The notes beneath the pieces were generated by a model. That model saw only the letters and a list, made by a program, of their open reading frames with translations. It had not been told where the DNA came from and made no database searches. A stretch of DNA of 64,000 nt from Proteles cristata cristata (Eukaryota > Chordata > Mammalia > Carnivora > Hyaenidae). The position numbers and the translations under genes are program-made. Shown here one piece after another: positions 36,130-46,545 of this stretch; the first letter of the stretch is position 1; each line of letters opens with the position of its first letter. The DNA lies in contig JAESUZ010000120.1 of the NCBI GenBank assembly GCA_017311185.1, forward strand, positions 248,001 to 312,000, written 5' to 3'.

Positions 36130-37014
36130 GTAAAATACCCTAGTCTCTTAAAAGAATTTTAAAAGTCTTCATGGAATTACTGGACTTCTTAGGAGAAAAT
36201 TGTAAGCTTTTCATGATAATATTTGGAGTACAGAGATTTTTAGATAATATCCCCAACAGCATAGGCTAAAGACAATTTTGTTAATTTTCATGCTAATCCC
36301 ATGCATGTTCCAATAGCATAAAATAAATTGCTTTGTCATCATCTTTTTCCTTCCATCTCTTTTTCAGAATTTATTAGGTGTGAAATCTAAAACTTATTCC
36401 AAGCTTAGTCACTATGCAGAATCCTTATTGAAAATGTTTACCAGCTTGTAGTCCTTTGTAATTTTTACTAATCTTAGAGATAATCCTTTGCCTTTCTTAC
36501 TATTCTGAAAATAATTTTAAAACCCTTTTTTCCTTAGCAAATGAATTTTTGGCAGATTTATAATTATTTGATCACTTGTGGCCTTCCTGATACTACCTTT
36601 AATTCTTATTACATTCTTATCTTCATCTATAGTTACATGCTTTATCTTCTTTGTCCTCTTAATGCATCTCATCAAGTCTAATAGAACAGTGAAAAATCAC
36701 TCATTTTGATAATTAGCATCATAAAAAAACAATTTAGTTGACTAAAACTTTTATTCGGGAAGCCTTGGGTTTGTTTTAGTCTCATAATAGTTGTCTAAGG
36801 ATTTTATTTGAAATATTAAGTGCCATAGGCTAAATACATATATTTTGTAGTGTCAAAGGAATTGATAGTTTTGAAAGAAAATATAAGCAAGCCTCAGAGT
36901 AGCCTTTTAGATATAAAATCCAGTAAAAAAAACTTTTTAAATAAATAATAAACAGGTTTAGAAAATGAACACCTTAAAAAAATAAAAAACCTTAATTCCA
37001 TTATTTATTAAATG

Positions 37015-37745
37015 TAAGTAGATATGGAACATAATAATGGGAACAATTTGAAGTAACCCAAGTGTTCATCAACATAGAGGGATTAATAAACTGGTTGATC
37101 TGTGTGAAGGACAATTGTACAGCTGTTACAAAGATTGAAGTAGATCAGGAGGCAATGAAATGAAAAGATCTCCAAGATTCACTACTAAGTGTAGAAAAAA
37201 GCAAGCATAGAACAGTGTATATGGTGTAAACATTCAGTGTGATTTTTCTTAAGGTCTATATATGTTTGTATTTGCCTCACATTTCCCTAAAGGATTCTCC
37301 CAAAAAGCTGTTAACCACAGCTATTACGAAGAGTGGAGCCACTTTTACTAATCATTTTATAAAATTTTTTTAATGTTTTATTTATTTCTGAGAGAGAGAG
37401 AGACAGAGACAGCGTGAGCAGGGGAGGGTCAGAGAGAGAGGGAGACACAGAATCCGAAACAGGCTCCAGGCTCTGAGCTGGCTGTCAGCACAGAGCCTGA
37501 CATGGGGCTCCAACCCACAAACTGCGAGATCATGACCTGAGCCGAAGTTGGACACTTAACTGACTGAGCCCACCCAGGCACCCCCTAATCATTTTATAAA
37601 TGTTTATAGACTGTAGCAGGTGCATTTATCAAATACTGTCAATAGTGATTAATCTCAGGGATTGGATAATGGGCCATCATTTTCTTCTTTATACTTTAGT
37701 GAAGTAGTGAGCATTTAATATTTATAAAATTTTGAATATAAATAT
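37015..37745 (+). repeat. Old L1 3' end, split by a SINE
   Basis: The phrases cccaagtgttcatcaacata, ggattaataaactggttgat and acaattgtacagctgttaca are typical sense L1 tail phrases. The piece after the SINE (aatctcagggattggataat) continues it. Confidence 0.7.
37364..37584 (-). mobile_element. CAN-SINE, antisense
   Basis: It is flanked by a perfect 16-bp duplication, ctaatcattttataaa (37348-37363 and 37585-37600). It lies 190 bp upstream of exon 7. Confidence 0.97.
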
Positions 37746-37773
37746 TAGTACATTGTCTCCTACTGCTTCCTAG

Positions 37774-37849
37774 GCTAAGAGAAATAGAAGAACGGCTACA
37801 TGGATTGAAGGCGTCATCCGTGACACAGACACCTGCCTTAAAATTTAAG
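37774..37849 (+). CDS. DDHD1: DDHD1 exon 7 (residues about 589-614)
   Basis: The acceptor is gcttcctag and the donor is gtaagg; the exon is 76 nt, phase 2 in and phase 0 out. It encodes LREIEERLHGLKASSVTQT and then PALKFK. It is a basic/acidic helical stretch with predicted coiled-coil character, linking the lipase motif part to the DDHD domain. Compared with the human sequence as I remember it, Lys-to-Arg and Met-to-Val changes are conservative. Confidence 0.95.
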
Positions 37850-38072
37850 GTAAGGAAAGAGAGATAAGATTTTCATTATTTATCTCGATTTCTTTTCAAA
37901 CATCATTTGAAGTCTGACATGAAGATTCAAGTGAAATCTGAATTTTTCTTTCAAATGAATATATACTAAACACATACTGTGTGTTGGACATTGCTAGTTT
38001 TGGGGCTTTACAAGGAAGAGGGTGGACAAGATGGCTTCCTGCCCCTCAGGATCTGTCTGTGTTACTATCTAC

Positions 38073-38143
38073 GATGTCTTTTGTTTTCTTTTTTTATGTT
38101 TATTCATTTAGAGAGAGAGAGTATGCCCAAGCAGGGGAGGGGC

Positions 38144-38175
<32 letters not shown>

Positions 38176-38309
38176 TCCCAAGCAGGCTCCAGAGTGTCAG
38201 TGCAGAGTCAGAGCCCAATGCAGGGCTCAGACCCACAAACTGCAAGATCATCATCTGAGCCAAAGTCGAGAGTCGGACACTCAACTCACTGAGCCACCCA
38301 GGTGGCCCA
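38073..38309 (-). mobile_element. CAN-SINE, antisense
   Basis: It is flanked by the 12-bp duplication gttactatctac (38061-38072 and 38310-38321). It ends 67 bp upstream of the candidate exon at 38377. Confidence 0.95.
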
Positions 38310-38376
38310 GTTACTATCTACCATTTCAAATGCTTTTTCTTACAGTTTTAATTTAACACAAGTTAATTTTCTTCAG

Positions 38377-38451
38377 CCTTCAGACATGTTGAAGCTACGC
38401 AGTCCTTTAAAATTAAAGAAAAAGCTTTCTCAGACCTTCTTTAACATGAAG
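38377..38451 (+). CDS. DDHD1: Possible DDHD1 cassette exon in intron 7 (unconfirmed)
   Basis: A T-rich tract and the acceptor ttttcttcag precede 75 nt that are fully open and keep phase 0 on both sides, followed by AAG|gtacca. Splicing between exons 7 and 8 would insert 25 residues including DMLKLRSPLKLKKKLSQTFF, a strongly basic segment, just before the DDHD domain. I do not recall it from the main DDHD1 isoforms. A 75-nt stretch with no stop is not rare by chance, so the case rests on splice sites, frame and composition. Confidence 0.4.
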
Positions 38452-38904
38452 GTACCACTTTCAAAATATATATTCATTTATTTGGGGGAAAAAAGAGTCG
38501 CTTCAGATGCAGTATGGGGAAGAGATTAAAGGTACATTAAACTGGAGGCAGGGACAAGTATATATTGTTATGGCCCAAATGAAAGACCAGGAGATGAAGT
38601 GAAGTAACTTCTTAGGTGTTGGGATGAGCTGGAAAGATGAATTGGGGTGTCTCACCCATTGGGATAATGGGTTATATGAGAGCAGTAGGGGGACTTTAGG
38701 AGGGAAGGTGTCATGTTCTGTATATAATCCAGTGCTGCTGACCACACCTGTTTTCTAGAAGCCCTCACGTGTGGCTGCCATGTATACTGCGTTATCATGG
38801 TCCTCCTCAGCCTCCTCCTCTTGTGGTCTTACCTCCTTCCCCTACTAACCGAATGTAGACAATGCTCATAGTTCTAGCTGAAGCCCTTCTTTTTTTTTTC
38901 TTTT

Positions 38905-39117
38905 CTAATTGTTTTAATGTTTATTTATTTTTGAAGAAGAGAAACAGAGTCTGAGTTGGGAAGGGACAGAGAAAGAGGGAGACACAGAATCCGAAGAAGG
39001 CTCTAGGCTCCAGGCTGTCAGCACAGAGCCCAATATGGGGCTCAAGCTCACCAGTCATGAGATCATGACTTGGGCCAAAGTCAGATGCCCTACTGACTGA
39101 GCCACCCAGGCACCCCT
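38905..39117 (-). mobile_element. CAN-SINE, antisense (first of a pair)
   Basis: It runs from gttttaatgtttatttattt to gccacccaggcacccct. Together with the next SINE it is bounded by the short repeat aagccct (38881-38887 and 39322-39328). Confidence 0.94.
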
Positions 39118-39120
39118 CCT

Positions 39121-39321
39121 TTTTTCTTTTAAATGTTTATTTTAAGAGAGAGAGAAACAACCAGTGTTGAAGGGGCAGAGAAAGAGGGAGAGAGAATCCT
39201 AAGTAAGCTCCATGCTGGCAGCACAGAGCCTGACATAGGCCTGGATCCCATTATCCTGGGATCATGAACTAAGCCAAAATTAAGAGTCAGATGCTTAACC
39301 AGCTGAGCCACCCCGGTGGCC
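39121..39321 (-). mobile_element. CAN-SINE, antisense (second of a pair)
   Basis: The older, diverged head is gccaccccggtggcc. The body carries agcacagagcctgacatagg. It lies in tandem with the SINE at 38905. Confidence 0.93.
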
Positions 39322-40112
39322 AAGCCCTCTCCCTCTATGCACTTCATAAGCCATCTTACCCTTCTCTTGGTTTTTTACATACCACTTCTGTGATTGTGAT
39401 ACAAAGACTTGGGAGATGACATATCCAATTCTATATCTCTTGCCTTAAAATTTCCACCCCTATTAAATACTTTACAGATACTTCAAACTTATTATGAATA
39501 AAAACAGACAGTACCTAGAGTTTCTGTTGCAGTTAATGGAACCACTGTCTTCCCGAAAGTCAGCTAGATCGAGAGCTTGTGACTTGCCCCTGACTCATTC
39601 CTTATCCTCATCTTCATTCAGTCATTTTGATTCCACCGTCTACTCTCCCGTTTCCATTTCTGAATGGCATATCTTGTCCTGCTGGGTTCAGATTATCTCT
39701 TGCCTAAACACTTTCAGTAGTTTCCTAATTTGTCAGAGTCAACAGACTCTAAATTTTCCAGTTCATCCACACACTACTACCAGGTTTACTAACCTCCTAA
39801 AACTTGGGTTAAATCCTGTTCTCCTTCACTACCCATAAAATCAATAAATCAATTAAGTACTACTTTTTTAAGCCAAATAGTCAAGATTCTATACATTCTC
39901 ATTCCAAGTTACATTTTCCTAACACCCATGTTTTCAGCTATGGCAGACTATTTGTGTTTCCTAAATTGAACCAGGTTCTCTCCTGCCTCTGCTCTAGTTC
40001 ATGTGATTCTGTCAGTCAAAAAATGTCCTTCTTTCTGGCCCCAATGACCCAGCCCCAGATGTAGAAATCCTTTTTGTGTTTTATGGCCAGTGCAAATGCT
40101 TCCTCCTGTGTA

Positions 40113-40926
40113 TCAGAAAACATGAACAGGCTTTTCTCCAAAGAAGACATACAGATGGCCAACAGACACATGAAAAGATGCTCAATACCATTCACCATCA
40201 GGGAAATGCAAAGCAAAAACACAAAAACAGCAAGTATTGGAGAGGATGTGGAGAAAAAGGAATACTCATGCACTGTTGGTGGGAATGAAAGCTGGTGGAG
40301 CCACTGTGGAATACACTCTGGAGGCTCCTCAAAAAATTAAAAATAGAATTAGCGTATGATCCAGTAACTCCACTACTGAATATTTACCCAAAGAATATGA
40401 AAACACTGATTCAGAAAGATAAATGCACCCCTATGTTTACTGCAGCATTTGTACAATAACCAAATTATGGAAGCAATTTAAGTGTCCATTGATAGATAAA
40501 TGGATGAAGATGTGGAATATTACTCAGCCATTAAAAAAAAAAAAAAAAGAATGAAATCTTGCTATTTGCAACAACATGGATAGATCCAGTGGATATAGTC
40601 CTAAATGAAGCAAGTCAGCCTGAGAAATACAAGGACCATATGACATCACTCATGTAGAATTTAAGAAACAAAACAAAGGAACAAAGAAAAAAAAGACAAC
40701 CCGAGAAACAGACTCTTAACTATAGAGAACAAACTGATGGTTACCAGAGGGGAGGTGGGTGGGAGGTGGATAAAATAGGGGAAGGGAATTAAGAGTACAC
40801 TTACTGTGATGAGCTCTGTGTAATCTGTAGAATTGTTGAATCATATTTTACAGGTGAAACCAAAGTAACAATGTATGTTAACTATACTGAAATTTAAAAA
40901 AGTAACTTCCCAATTTGGCGGGGGGG
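40113..40926 (+). mobile_element. 5'-truncated carnivore L1, sense, 18-bp target duplication
   Basis: The ORF2 end is readable ([19 protein letters not shown] and then IREMQ in one frame, broken afterwards), followed by a carnivore L1 3' UTR and a short A tract. The perfect duplication aatgcttcctcctgtgta lies at 40095-40112 and 40927-40944. It is about 0.8 kb long, so dead on arrival. Confidence 0.97.
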
Positions 40927-41416
40927 AATGCTTCCTCCTGTGTAAAAACTCTCAGAGTTGAAATTAATTATCCCTCTCTTATAGCAGTCTTTCCCTCTGT
41001 TACTTATTTTATTCTTCCTCCCCCCCCAGGATTCCTCTGCCTTACTGGTCTTTATTAGAGCCTTCATAGCACCAGAGTATTACCTCACACAAAATAGCAT
41101 CTTGATAAAACTTTGACTAGAGTGTGAAAACACACGATGAAATGGTTTTCCTTCTCCTTTTCTTCTTCTCATTTTTTTTGTTTTCTGTTAGACTTAAGGG
41201 TAACAAATTTGCTTCTAAAAGTGGATATTTTTAGAATAATTAATGGTTGGCATATAATTAACAAAAAATGCAGATACCGTCTGAATGAGGCTCACGAAAA
41301 AAGACATCTGAAGATAATTTTATTGCTCATATTTTACCATGTATTATGTTGTGCCCAAATTCTGCTGAGAAAGACTTTAACCAGTTTTAAAATTTAGGAT
41401 GACTTTATCATTTTAG

Positions 41417-41566
41417 GTCGAGAATTTCTTCTGCATGGGATCCCCACTAGCAGTTTTCTTGGCATTGCGTGGCATCCGCCCAGGAAACACTGGAAGTCAA
41501 GACCATATTTTGCCCAGAGAGATTTGTAATCGGTTACTGAATATTTTTCATCCAACAGATCCAGTG
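41417..41566 (+). CDS. DDHD1: DDHD1 exon 8, start of the DDHD domain (residues about 615-664)
   Basis: The acceptor is cattttag and the donor is gtgagt; the exon is 150 nt, phase 0 on both sides. It encodes VENFFCMGSPLAVFLALRG and then REICNRLLNIFHPTDPV. FFCMGSPLAVF and the N-hFHPxDPV pattern define the start of the DDHD domain, a region bound to membrane phospholipid recognition in this family. The aspartate in HPTDPV is highly conserved. Confidence 0.97.
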
Positions 41567-42328
41567 GTGAGTTGTACTTACAGACATTTTTCCCTCAATA
41601 TTAAATTGTTCATAAAAGACTCTGTATGAAATATGGCAAGGTACAACTGAACTAATGAGAAATGAGTTCATTTATCTGATTATATTTTCATAGGTTCATG
41701 TGTTTAAGACATTTGTGTTTTGGTTAAGTTAGGGCTTGGGAAGAACTTCAGAGTTGATCTGTTTGTTTTATAGTATAAGAGCATAATGTAAAACTATTAT
41801 CTCTGAACAAATAGTACAAGGAACCAGGAGTCTTCTGGACTGTCCAACCATAACCATTTGTAATACCAAAACCCCAGCAACCATAAATTTTGGAAATCCC
41901 ATTTTAATTACTTTTTTCTCTAAAGCGTGCTACCATAGTGAAATGTGTTTGGTAGACCCTATTTGGAATGTATTTAACATGAAAATTGGAAGAATTTATT
42001 TTAGCCTGGTAGGATTTTAAATCTGAGGTTTTTTTCATTCTCTATTATGTTTATACTGTCAATAATTTTTAAACGTGAACACTCCAGTGATCTTGCATCC
42101 AGGTAAACGGTTTACTGCCAAGTAAGATTTTTAGATGAGAAAAATGCTTCCTAAATCCTTTTGCAGACAAGGCTAGATAGAACTAAATTTAAAAGAAACT
42201 ACTTTAAATAGGCTTCATTCTCAGAAAATTAGCTTTGTGTAATTGTGTAGTCTTTTTAAAGATCTTTAGTCTTTCCCAAAAAAATAGAACATTGATTAAA
42301 TATTAAAACTTTTAAAATTCCCAATGTG

Positions 42329-42555
42329 ATGGAGCGCCTGGGTGGCTTAGTCGGTTAAGCGTCCGACTTTTGCTTAGGTCATGATCTCGCGGTTCGTGGG
42401 TTCGAGCCCTGCATCGGGCTCTGTGCTGACTGCCAGCTCAGAGCCTGGAGTCTTTTTCAGTCTGTGACTCCCTCTCTCTCTCTGACCCTCCCCTGCTCAC
42501 GCTCTCTCTCTCTCTCTCCTAGAAATAAAAAAGAAAAAAAACATTTAAGAAAAAA
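42329..42555 (+). mobile_element. Young CAN-SINE, sense
   Basis: It is flanked by the perfect 15-bp duplication aaaattcccaatgtg (42314-42328 and 42556-42570). It has the same diagnostic changes as the copies at 32787 and 42757 (ggcttagtcgg, ctgactgccagctc). Confidence 0.98.
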
Positions 42556-42756
42556 AAAATTCCCAATGTGTTAAAGAATCAAAAATGCTATCTTTAAGAA
42601 ATAAATTTCACTGAGAATCTAGTATTCGATTCAAATACAGACTGCATTTATAACTTGAAAGTGAAGTGAGTTTGTAGGGGAACTCTGAGTTATCAGTGTA
42701 TTCCCTGCCATTGGTATAATCTTAAACTTTTGTTATATTAAAGAAAGAGGGCTCCA

Positions 42757-42990
42757 TGGGGCGCCTGGGTGGCTTAGTCGGTTAAGCGTCCGACTTTCGC
42801 TTAGGTCATGATCTCGCGGTCCGTGGGTTCGAGCCCCGCGTCGGGCTCTGTGCTGACTGCCAGCTCAGAGCCTGGAGCCTGTTTCAGTCTGTGACTCCCT
42901 CTCTCTCTGACCCTCCCCTGCTCACGCTGTCTCTCTCTCCTGGAAAAAAAAAAACATTAAAAAAAAAAAAAATTAAAAAAAAAAAAAAAA
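42757..42990 (+). mobile_element. Very young CAN-SINE, sense
   Basis: It is flanked by the perfect 17-bp duplication aaagaaagagggctcca (42740-42756 and 42991-43007) and ends in a long A tract. Both promoter boxes are almost consensus (tggcttagtcggt; gtgggttcgagcc). Confidence 0.98.
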
Positions 42991-43099
42991 AAAGAAAGAG
43001 GGCTCCAAAGTCATTTTATTAAGCTATTTTATATTCATTTTATAGTTTTGCTGTGATTTTTTTAAAATAAAGTTTCTTTTAAATAAAGTTTATGTCAGA

Positions 43100-43320
43100 A
43101 CTGTACGAGGCAGTATTTTCAAATGCTGTCTCTTCCCAACATACTTGTGAGGTAGGAAATGTTAATCTCCTTTTCTACAGCTCAGGAAACAGTGGCTCAA
43201 AACCTTGTGACTTGGTAGGTATTATCCAGTTAGTAAGTAACAGAGGCCAGAATGTGAACTTGGGGAGTTCTAATGCCACGTCCATTCATTGCCTTTTCTT
43301 CTATATCATCCCTTCTTCAT
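43100..43320 (-). repeat. MIR-like repeat
   Basis: The phrases cttgtgaggtaggaaatgtt, cagctcaggaaacagtggct and agtaacagaggccagaatgt match antisense MIR. Confidence 0.65.
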
Positions 43321-43682
43321 GTTAGACAAATGGTCTTGTATCAGCATCTAGTTTGTGCTGTTACTAATGTTAATCTATTTGAAAATAGAGCTTACTAAGA
43401 GCTCCCAAGATATTACAGATTGACCTTGTTAACTCTGTCCTAGTTTACTGTTTATTGCTTCAGCTTTGTTGGTGAAACTAACATAAATCTAATTGTTATA
43501 TGATATCAGAACATGATAGAAATGATCTGTGTCTCTGAAAAACAAATTAATGGGCACTGTTAGCTTAGACCAACACTAATTGGATTTTTCCATAATCTCA
43601 TCATTAAGGATATATAATTAGACCAACTACATATTATTAATAGTGAACAAATAGGAATGCATGTTAGAAATACCAGGTTTTT

Positions 43683-43914
43683 GGGGGCTCCTGGGTGGCT
43701 CAGTTGGTTAAGTGTCCGACTTCAGCTCAGGTCATGATCATGCGGTTTGTGGTTTCAAGCCCCGCATCAGGTTCTGTGCTGGCAGCTCAGAGCCTGGAGT
43801 CTGTTTCAGATTCTGTGTCTCCCTCTCTTTCTGCCCTCTCTTTCTGCCCCTCCCCTGCTCATGCTCTTTCTCTCTCTGTCTCAAAAATAAATAAACTATA
43901 AAAAAGAGAAAAAA
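43683..43914 (+). mobile_element. CAN-SINE, sense
   Basis: It is flanked by the 17-bp duplication agaaataccaggttttt (43666-43682 and 43915-43931). It ends in an aaaataaataaactataaa tail about 130 bp before exon 9. Confidence 0.97.
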
Positions 43915-44044
43915 AGAAATACCAGGTTTTTTTTTCATTCCCTAAGATCTACTGAGAACACAATAGAATAAGAATAAATAGCTTACTAAAATCCAAGCAT
44001 TGTGCCTTAATGTTGTGTTTCTTTGCATTTTTTTTTTAATCAAG

Positions 44045-44297
44045 GCTTATAGATTAGAACCGTTAATACTGAAACACTACAGCAACATTTCACCTGTCCA
44101 GATCCACTGGTATAATACTTCCAATCCTCTACCTTATGAGCATATGAAGCCAAGCTTTCTCCACCCAGCAAAAGAACCTACCTCACTCTCAGAGAATGAA
44201 GGCATTTCAACAATACCAAGCCCTGCGACCTCACCAGTCTTATCCCGTCGACACTATGGGGAATCTATAACAAACATAGGCAAAGCAAGCATATTAG
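44045..44297 (+). CDS. DDHD1: DDHD1 exon 9 (residues about 665-749)
   Basis: The acceptor is tttaatcaag (a weak AAG form after a T-run), and the donor is gtaatt; the exon is 253 nt, phase 0 in and phase 1 out. It encodes AYRLEPLILKHYSNISPVQ, the last ordered block of the first half of the DDHD domain, followed by a Ser/Pro-rich low-complexity linker (SENEGISTIPSPATSPVL) and RRHYGESITNIGKAS. The linker is probably disordered and phosphorylatable (inference). Confidence 0.96.
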
Positions 44298-45293
44298 GTA
44301 ATTTCTCTTAAGTATTTCTTACCAGTTAAATATAAGTACTTTTTAGATAGGCATTAGATTTGGGATACTTGAAAATACTCTGTGTATTAAAAAACATCCA
44401 ACATTTAATCCCCATGTTTAGAATTAACTACTCTCTCACTGTTCATATTTGAGAGCAAAAAGCCCCAAAGATTCTCCAACTAGATTGGATCTTGTAGTTT
44501 TAGAATCTGAGATAGCTGGAGAGACAAGGAAAGGCGTGGGAATCAAGGCCCTCATTTTAATCCTGGCCCTACCACCTGCTTTGAGATCTTGGGTAAGTCA
44601 CATTATTTTTAATGTTCTGCTTCCTCATCTGTAAAATGAGGGAGTGCTGGAATTCTAAGGGTGCCCCTGCCAATCAGTTCTCCAATTCACGTCTTAACAG
44701 TCTCTCAAACCGTGTCCGTCCTGGGGTCAACAAGGATATTTAACCTCTTTGAATGACCTCAAGCACCAGCCACAGTGTTTGGGGTAACACTGGTTTCTGT
44801 GCCCCTTGAATTTGTCCGTTGTTCTTAGTTGCCGGTTGCCTTAATATAAAGTGCCACAAGATGGCACTATAATAGGCTTTTCATTGAGATTTCACGTTGT
44901 ACTCCCAGATTTGTTTATTGATAGCTTTTTATAACATACTTCAGTAGTGAAGCATATCAGTAGTAAATATATGCCCATGTCAATGGCATGATTCTTTCAT
45001 TAAAGTTTTTAATCTTCCCAGATACTTTAATAAACTGTGATCACTTGAATAAAATAGAATCTTTATTCCTTTGTACCCTATATGCCTACAGTTTGTGTAA
45101 CTTTCATTCTATTCAACACCATTTTTACTTAGAAACCTACAATGTAGATTGTAATTTTCCTATGTTCCCACCCTGGAAAACTATGACTAGGGCTTGGTTC
45201 CTCTGCCAATTGGCTGTAGCTATGGACGGTGCTCTTTAGCTTGGTATGTGGTATAATTCCAACAGACTGACTGCCCTGTTTTGTGAAATACAG
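44298..45293 (+). other. DDHD1: Intron 9 of DDHD1
   Basis: This is a short intron with a MIR at about 44485-44655. Nothing else is recognised. Confidence 0.8.
44485..44655 (+). repeat. MIR, sense
   Basis: The phrases taccacctgctttgagatct, tgggtaagtcacattatttt and ctcatctgtaaaatgaggga follow the MIR order. Confidence 0.75.
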
Positions 45294-45485
45294 GGGCTGC
45301 TAGCATTGGAAAGGGCCTTGGAGGAATGTTGTTCTCAAGATTTGGACGTTCATCTACATCACAGCCATCTGAGACATCAAAAGACTCCATTGAGGATGAG
45401 AAGAAGTCGGTTGGCTCACTTCCCACTACCACTGTGGCTACACAGACCCTTCCACATAGCAGTTCTGGCTTTCTGGATTCTGCAT
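45294..45485 (+). CDS. DDHD1: DDHD1 exon 10 (residues about 749-812)
   Basis: The acceptor is gtgaaatacag; the donor is gttagt after a T (GCAT|gttagt), which is poorer than the other donors. The exon is 192 nt, phase 1 in and phase 1 out. It encodes AASIGKGLGGMLFSRFGR and a Ser/Thr-rich linker ending TLPHSSSGFLDSA. This region is a variable loop inside the DDHD domain, and several residues differ from the human protein. Its last base pairs with either exon 11 (giving Tyr) or exon 12 (giving Leu), so both splice forms stay in frame. Confidence 0.96.
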
Positions 45486-45633
45486 GTTAGTTCATACTTT
45501 TCTTTCCTTAAGTTAATACTATATCTCTTACAACTTGAGGGAGGGGAAGATTTAGATACTAACAGTAGCAGTCATCTCTAAAATCTAAAGCATGAATTAG
45601 TTATTTTTAAAAAGAACTTTTCCTCTGATTATA

Positions 45634-45867
45634 TTTTTTTTTTTTTTTTTTTTGAGAGAGAGAGAGCATGTAAGCATGGGATGAGCAGAGAGAGAGAGAG
45701 GGCAGGGGGCAGGGGTGAGGGAAAGGGAGAGAGAGAGAGACAGAGAATCCCAAGCAAGCTCCACGCTTAGCATGGAGCCTGATGCGGGGCTCAGTCTCAC
45801 AACTGAGATCATGACCTGAGCTGAAATCAAGAATTGGACACTTAACCAAAAGAGCCACCAGGTACCC
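45634..45867 (-). mobile_element. CAN-SINE, antisense
   Basis: A long T-run is followed by gagagagagagagcatg, a GA-rich body, and gagccaccaggtacccc. The 8-bp repeat ctgattat flanks it (45625-45632 and 45868-45875), overlapping the T-run edge. Confidence 0.93.
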
Positions 45868-46426
45868 CTGATTATGTTTTTAAGTATAATTCCCAGGTAA
45901 ATGCAGTTTTACTCTCTGCATTGGTGAATTAAGAGTTAGGAACATTAATAATCAGGGCCTTGTGGCTCAAGGATCTTAAACATCAAGCAAAAAACAAATC
46001 TCTTTGGGGTAAAGCACCTCTCGTTTTTATAAAGTAGATTTTTTTAAAAAAAATGGTCTTCTCAGCCTTAAAAATTCATGTAATTGCTTCAAACCTCTGC
46101 TGTGTATATTCTTGATACTTTTTTTTTTTTTTTAAGTTGAGACCATTGTATATTTTATCTCCTTTTCTTGTAGGACAAGAACCTAACTGAGTCACATTTT
46201 CCTGTAATGACTCTGGCCCAGGTTATTGCTCAACTGTAATTGGGCAACTTGTTAGTGATGACTTTTGCCTTAATCTTGGGGGCTTCTGAACGAAAAATGC
46301 CATGAATGGGCTTCTGTGTTTATCTGGTTGTATATTTAAAAGCAGTATAGGCAGATGGTATGTGTGTGAGTGTAGTTAACATCTTTCAGGACACATGGTT
46401 TTTGTTCTTTAGGAAATACTGTGTTT

Positions 46427-46433
<7 letters not shown>

Positions 46434-46462
<29 letters not shown>
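46434..46462 (+). repeat. (TA)n microsatellite
   Basis: This is a pure TA run of about 14 units. Confidence 0.95.
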
Positions 46463-46464
<2 letters not shown>

Positions 46465-46489
46465 CTTTTTTTTGAATACTCTTTTTTTC

Positions 46490-46545
46490 TTTCATAGTTT
46501 ATTGTCAAGTTGGACTCTGTATAATATAACACCCAATTCTTGATA
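46490..46545 (-). mobile_element. Very short L1 3' end stub, antisense
   Basis: The phrases tagtttattgtcaagttgga and acacccaattcttgat match the first bases of the antisense carnivore L1 3' UTR (compare 20700). Confidence 0.55.

Larger units (their letters stand above)
36130..37773 (+). other. DDHD1: Intron 6 of DDHD1
   Basis: 36130-37010 holds nothing recognisable. 37015-37745 is an old L1 3' end interrupted by an antisense CAN-SINE. The exon 7 acceptor follows directly. Confidence 0.8.
37850..41416 (+). other. DDHD1: Intron 7 of DDHD1
   Basis: This intron holds three antisense CAN-SINEs, a candidate cassette exon (38377-38451) and a 5'-truncated L1 (40113-40926). 38452-38904, 39329-40094 and 40945-41416 show no recognised element. 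Confidence 0.8.
41567..44044 (+). other. DDHD1: Intron 8 of DDHD1
   Basis: Three sense CAN-SINEs lie here, two of them very young. There is also a MIR-like piece at about 43100-43320. 41567-42313 shows nothing recognisable. Confidence 0.8.

Noticed and set aside
37979..38356. A 125-codon open frame in intron 7
   Set aside because: Most of it is the antisense CAN-SINE (GA-rich body read as Arg/Glu repeats). It has no coding character.
42757..42830. A tRNA-like sequence with good A and B boxes that could be called a tRNA gene
   Set aside because: It is the head of a CAN-SINE. It is followed by a CT-rich body and A tail and bounded by target duplications, so it is not a functional tRNA gene.
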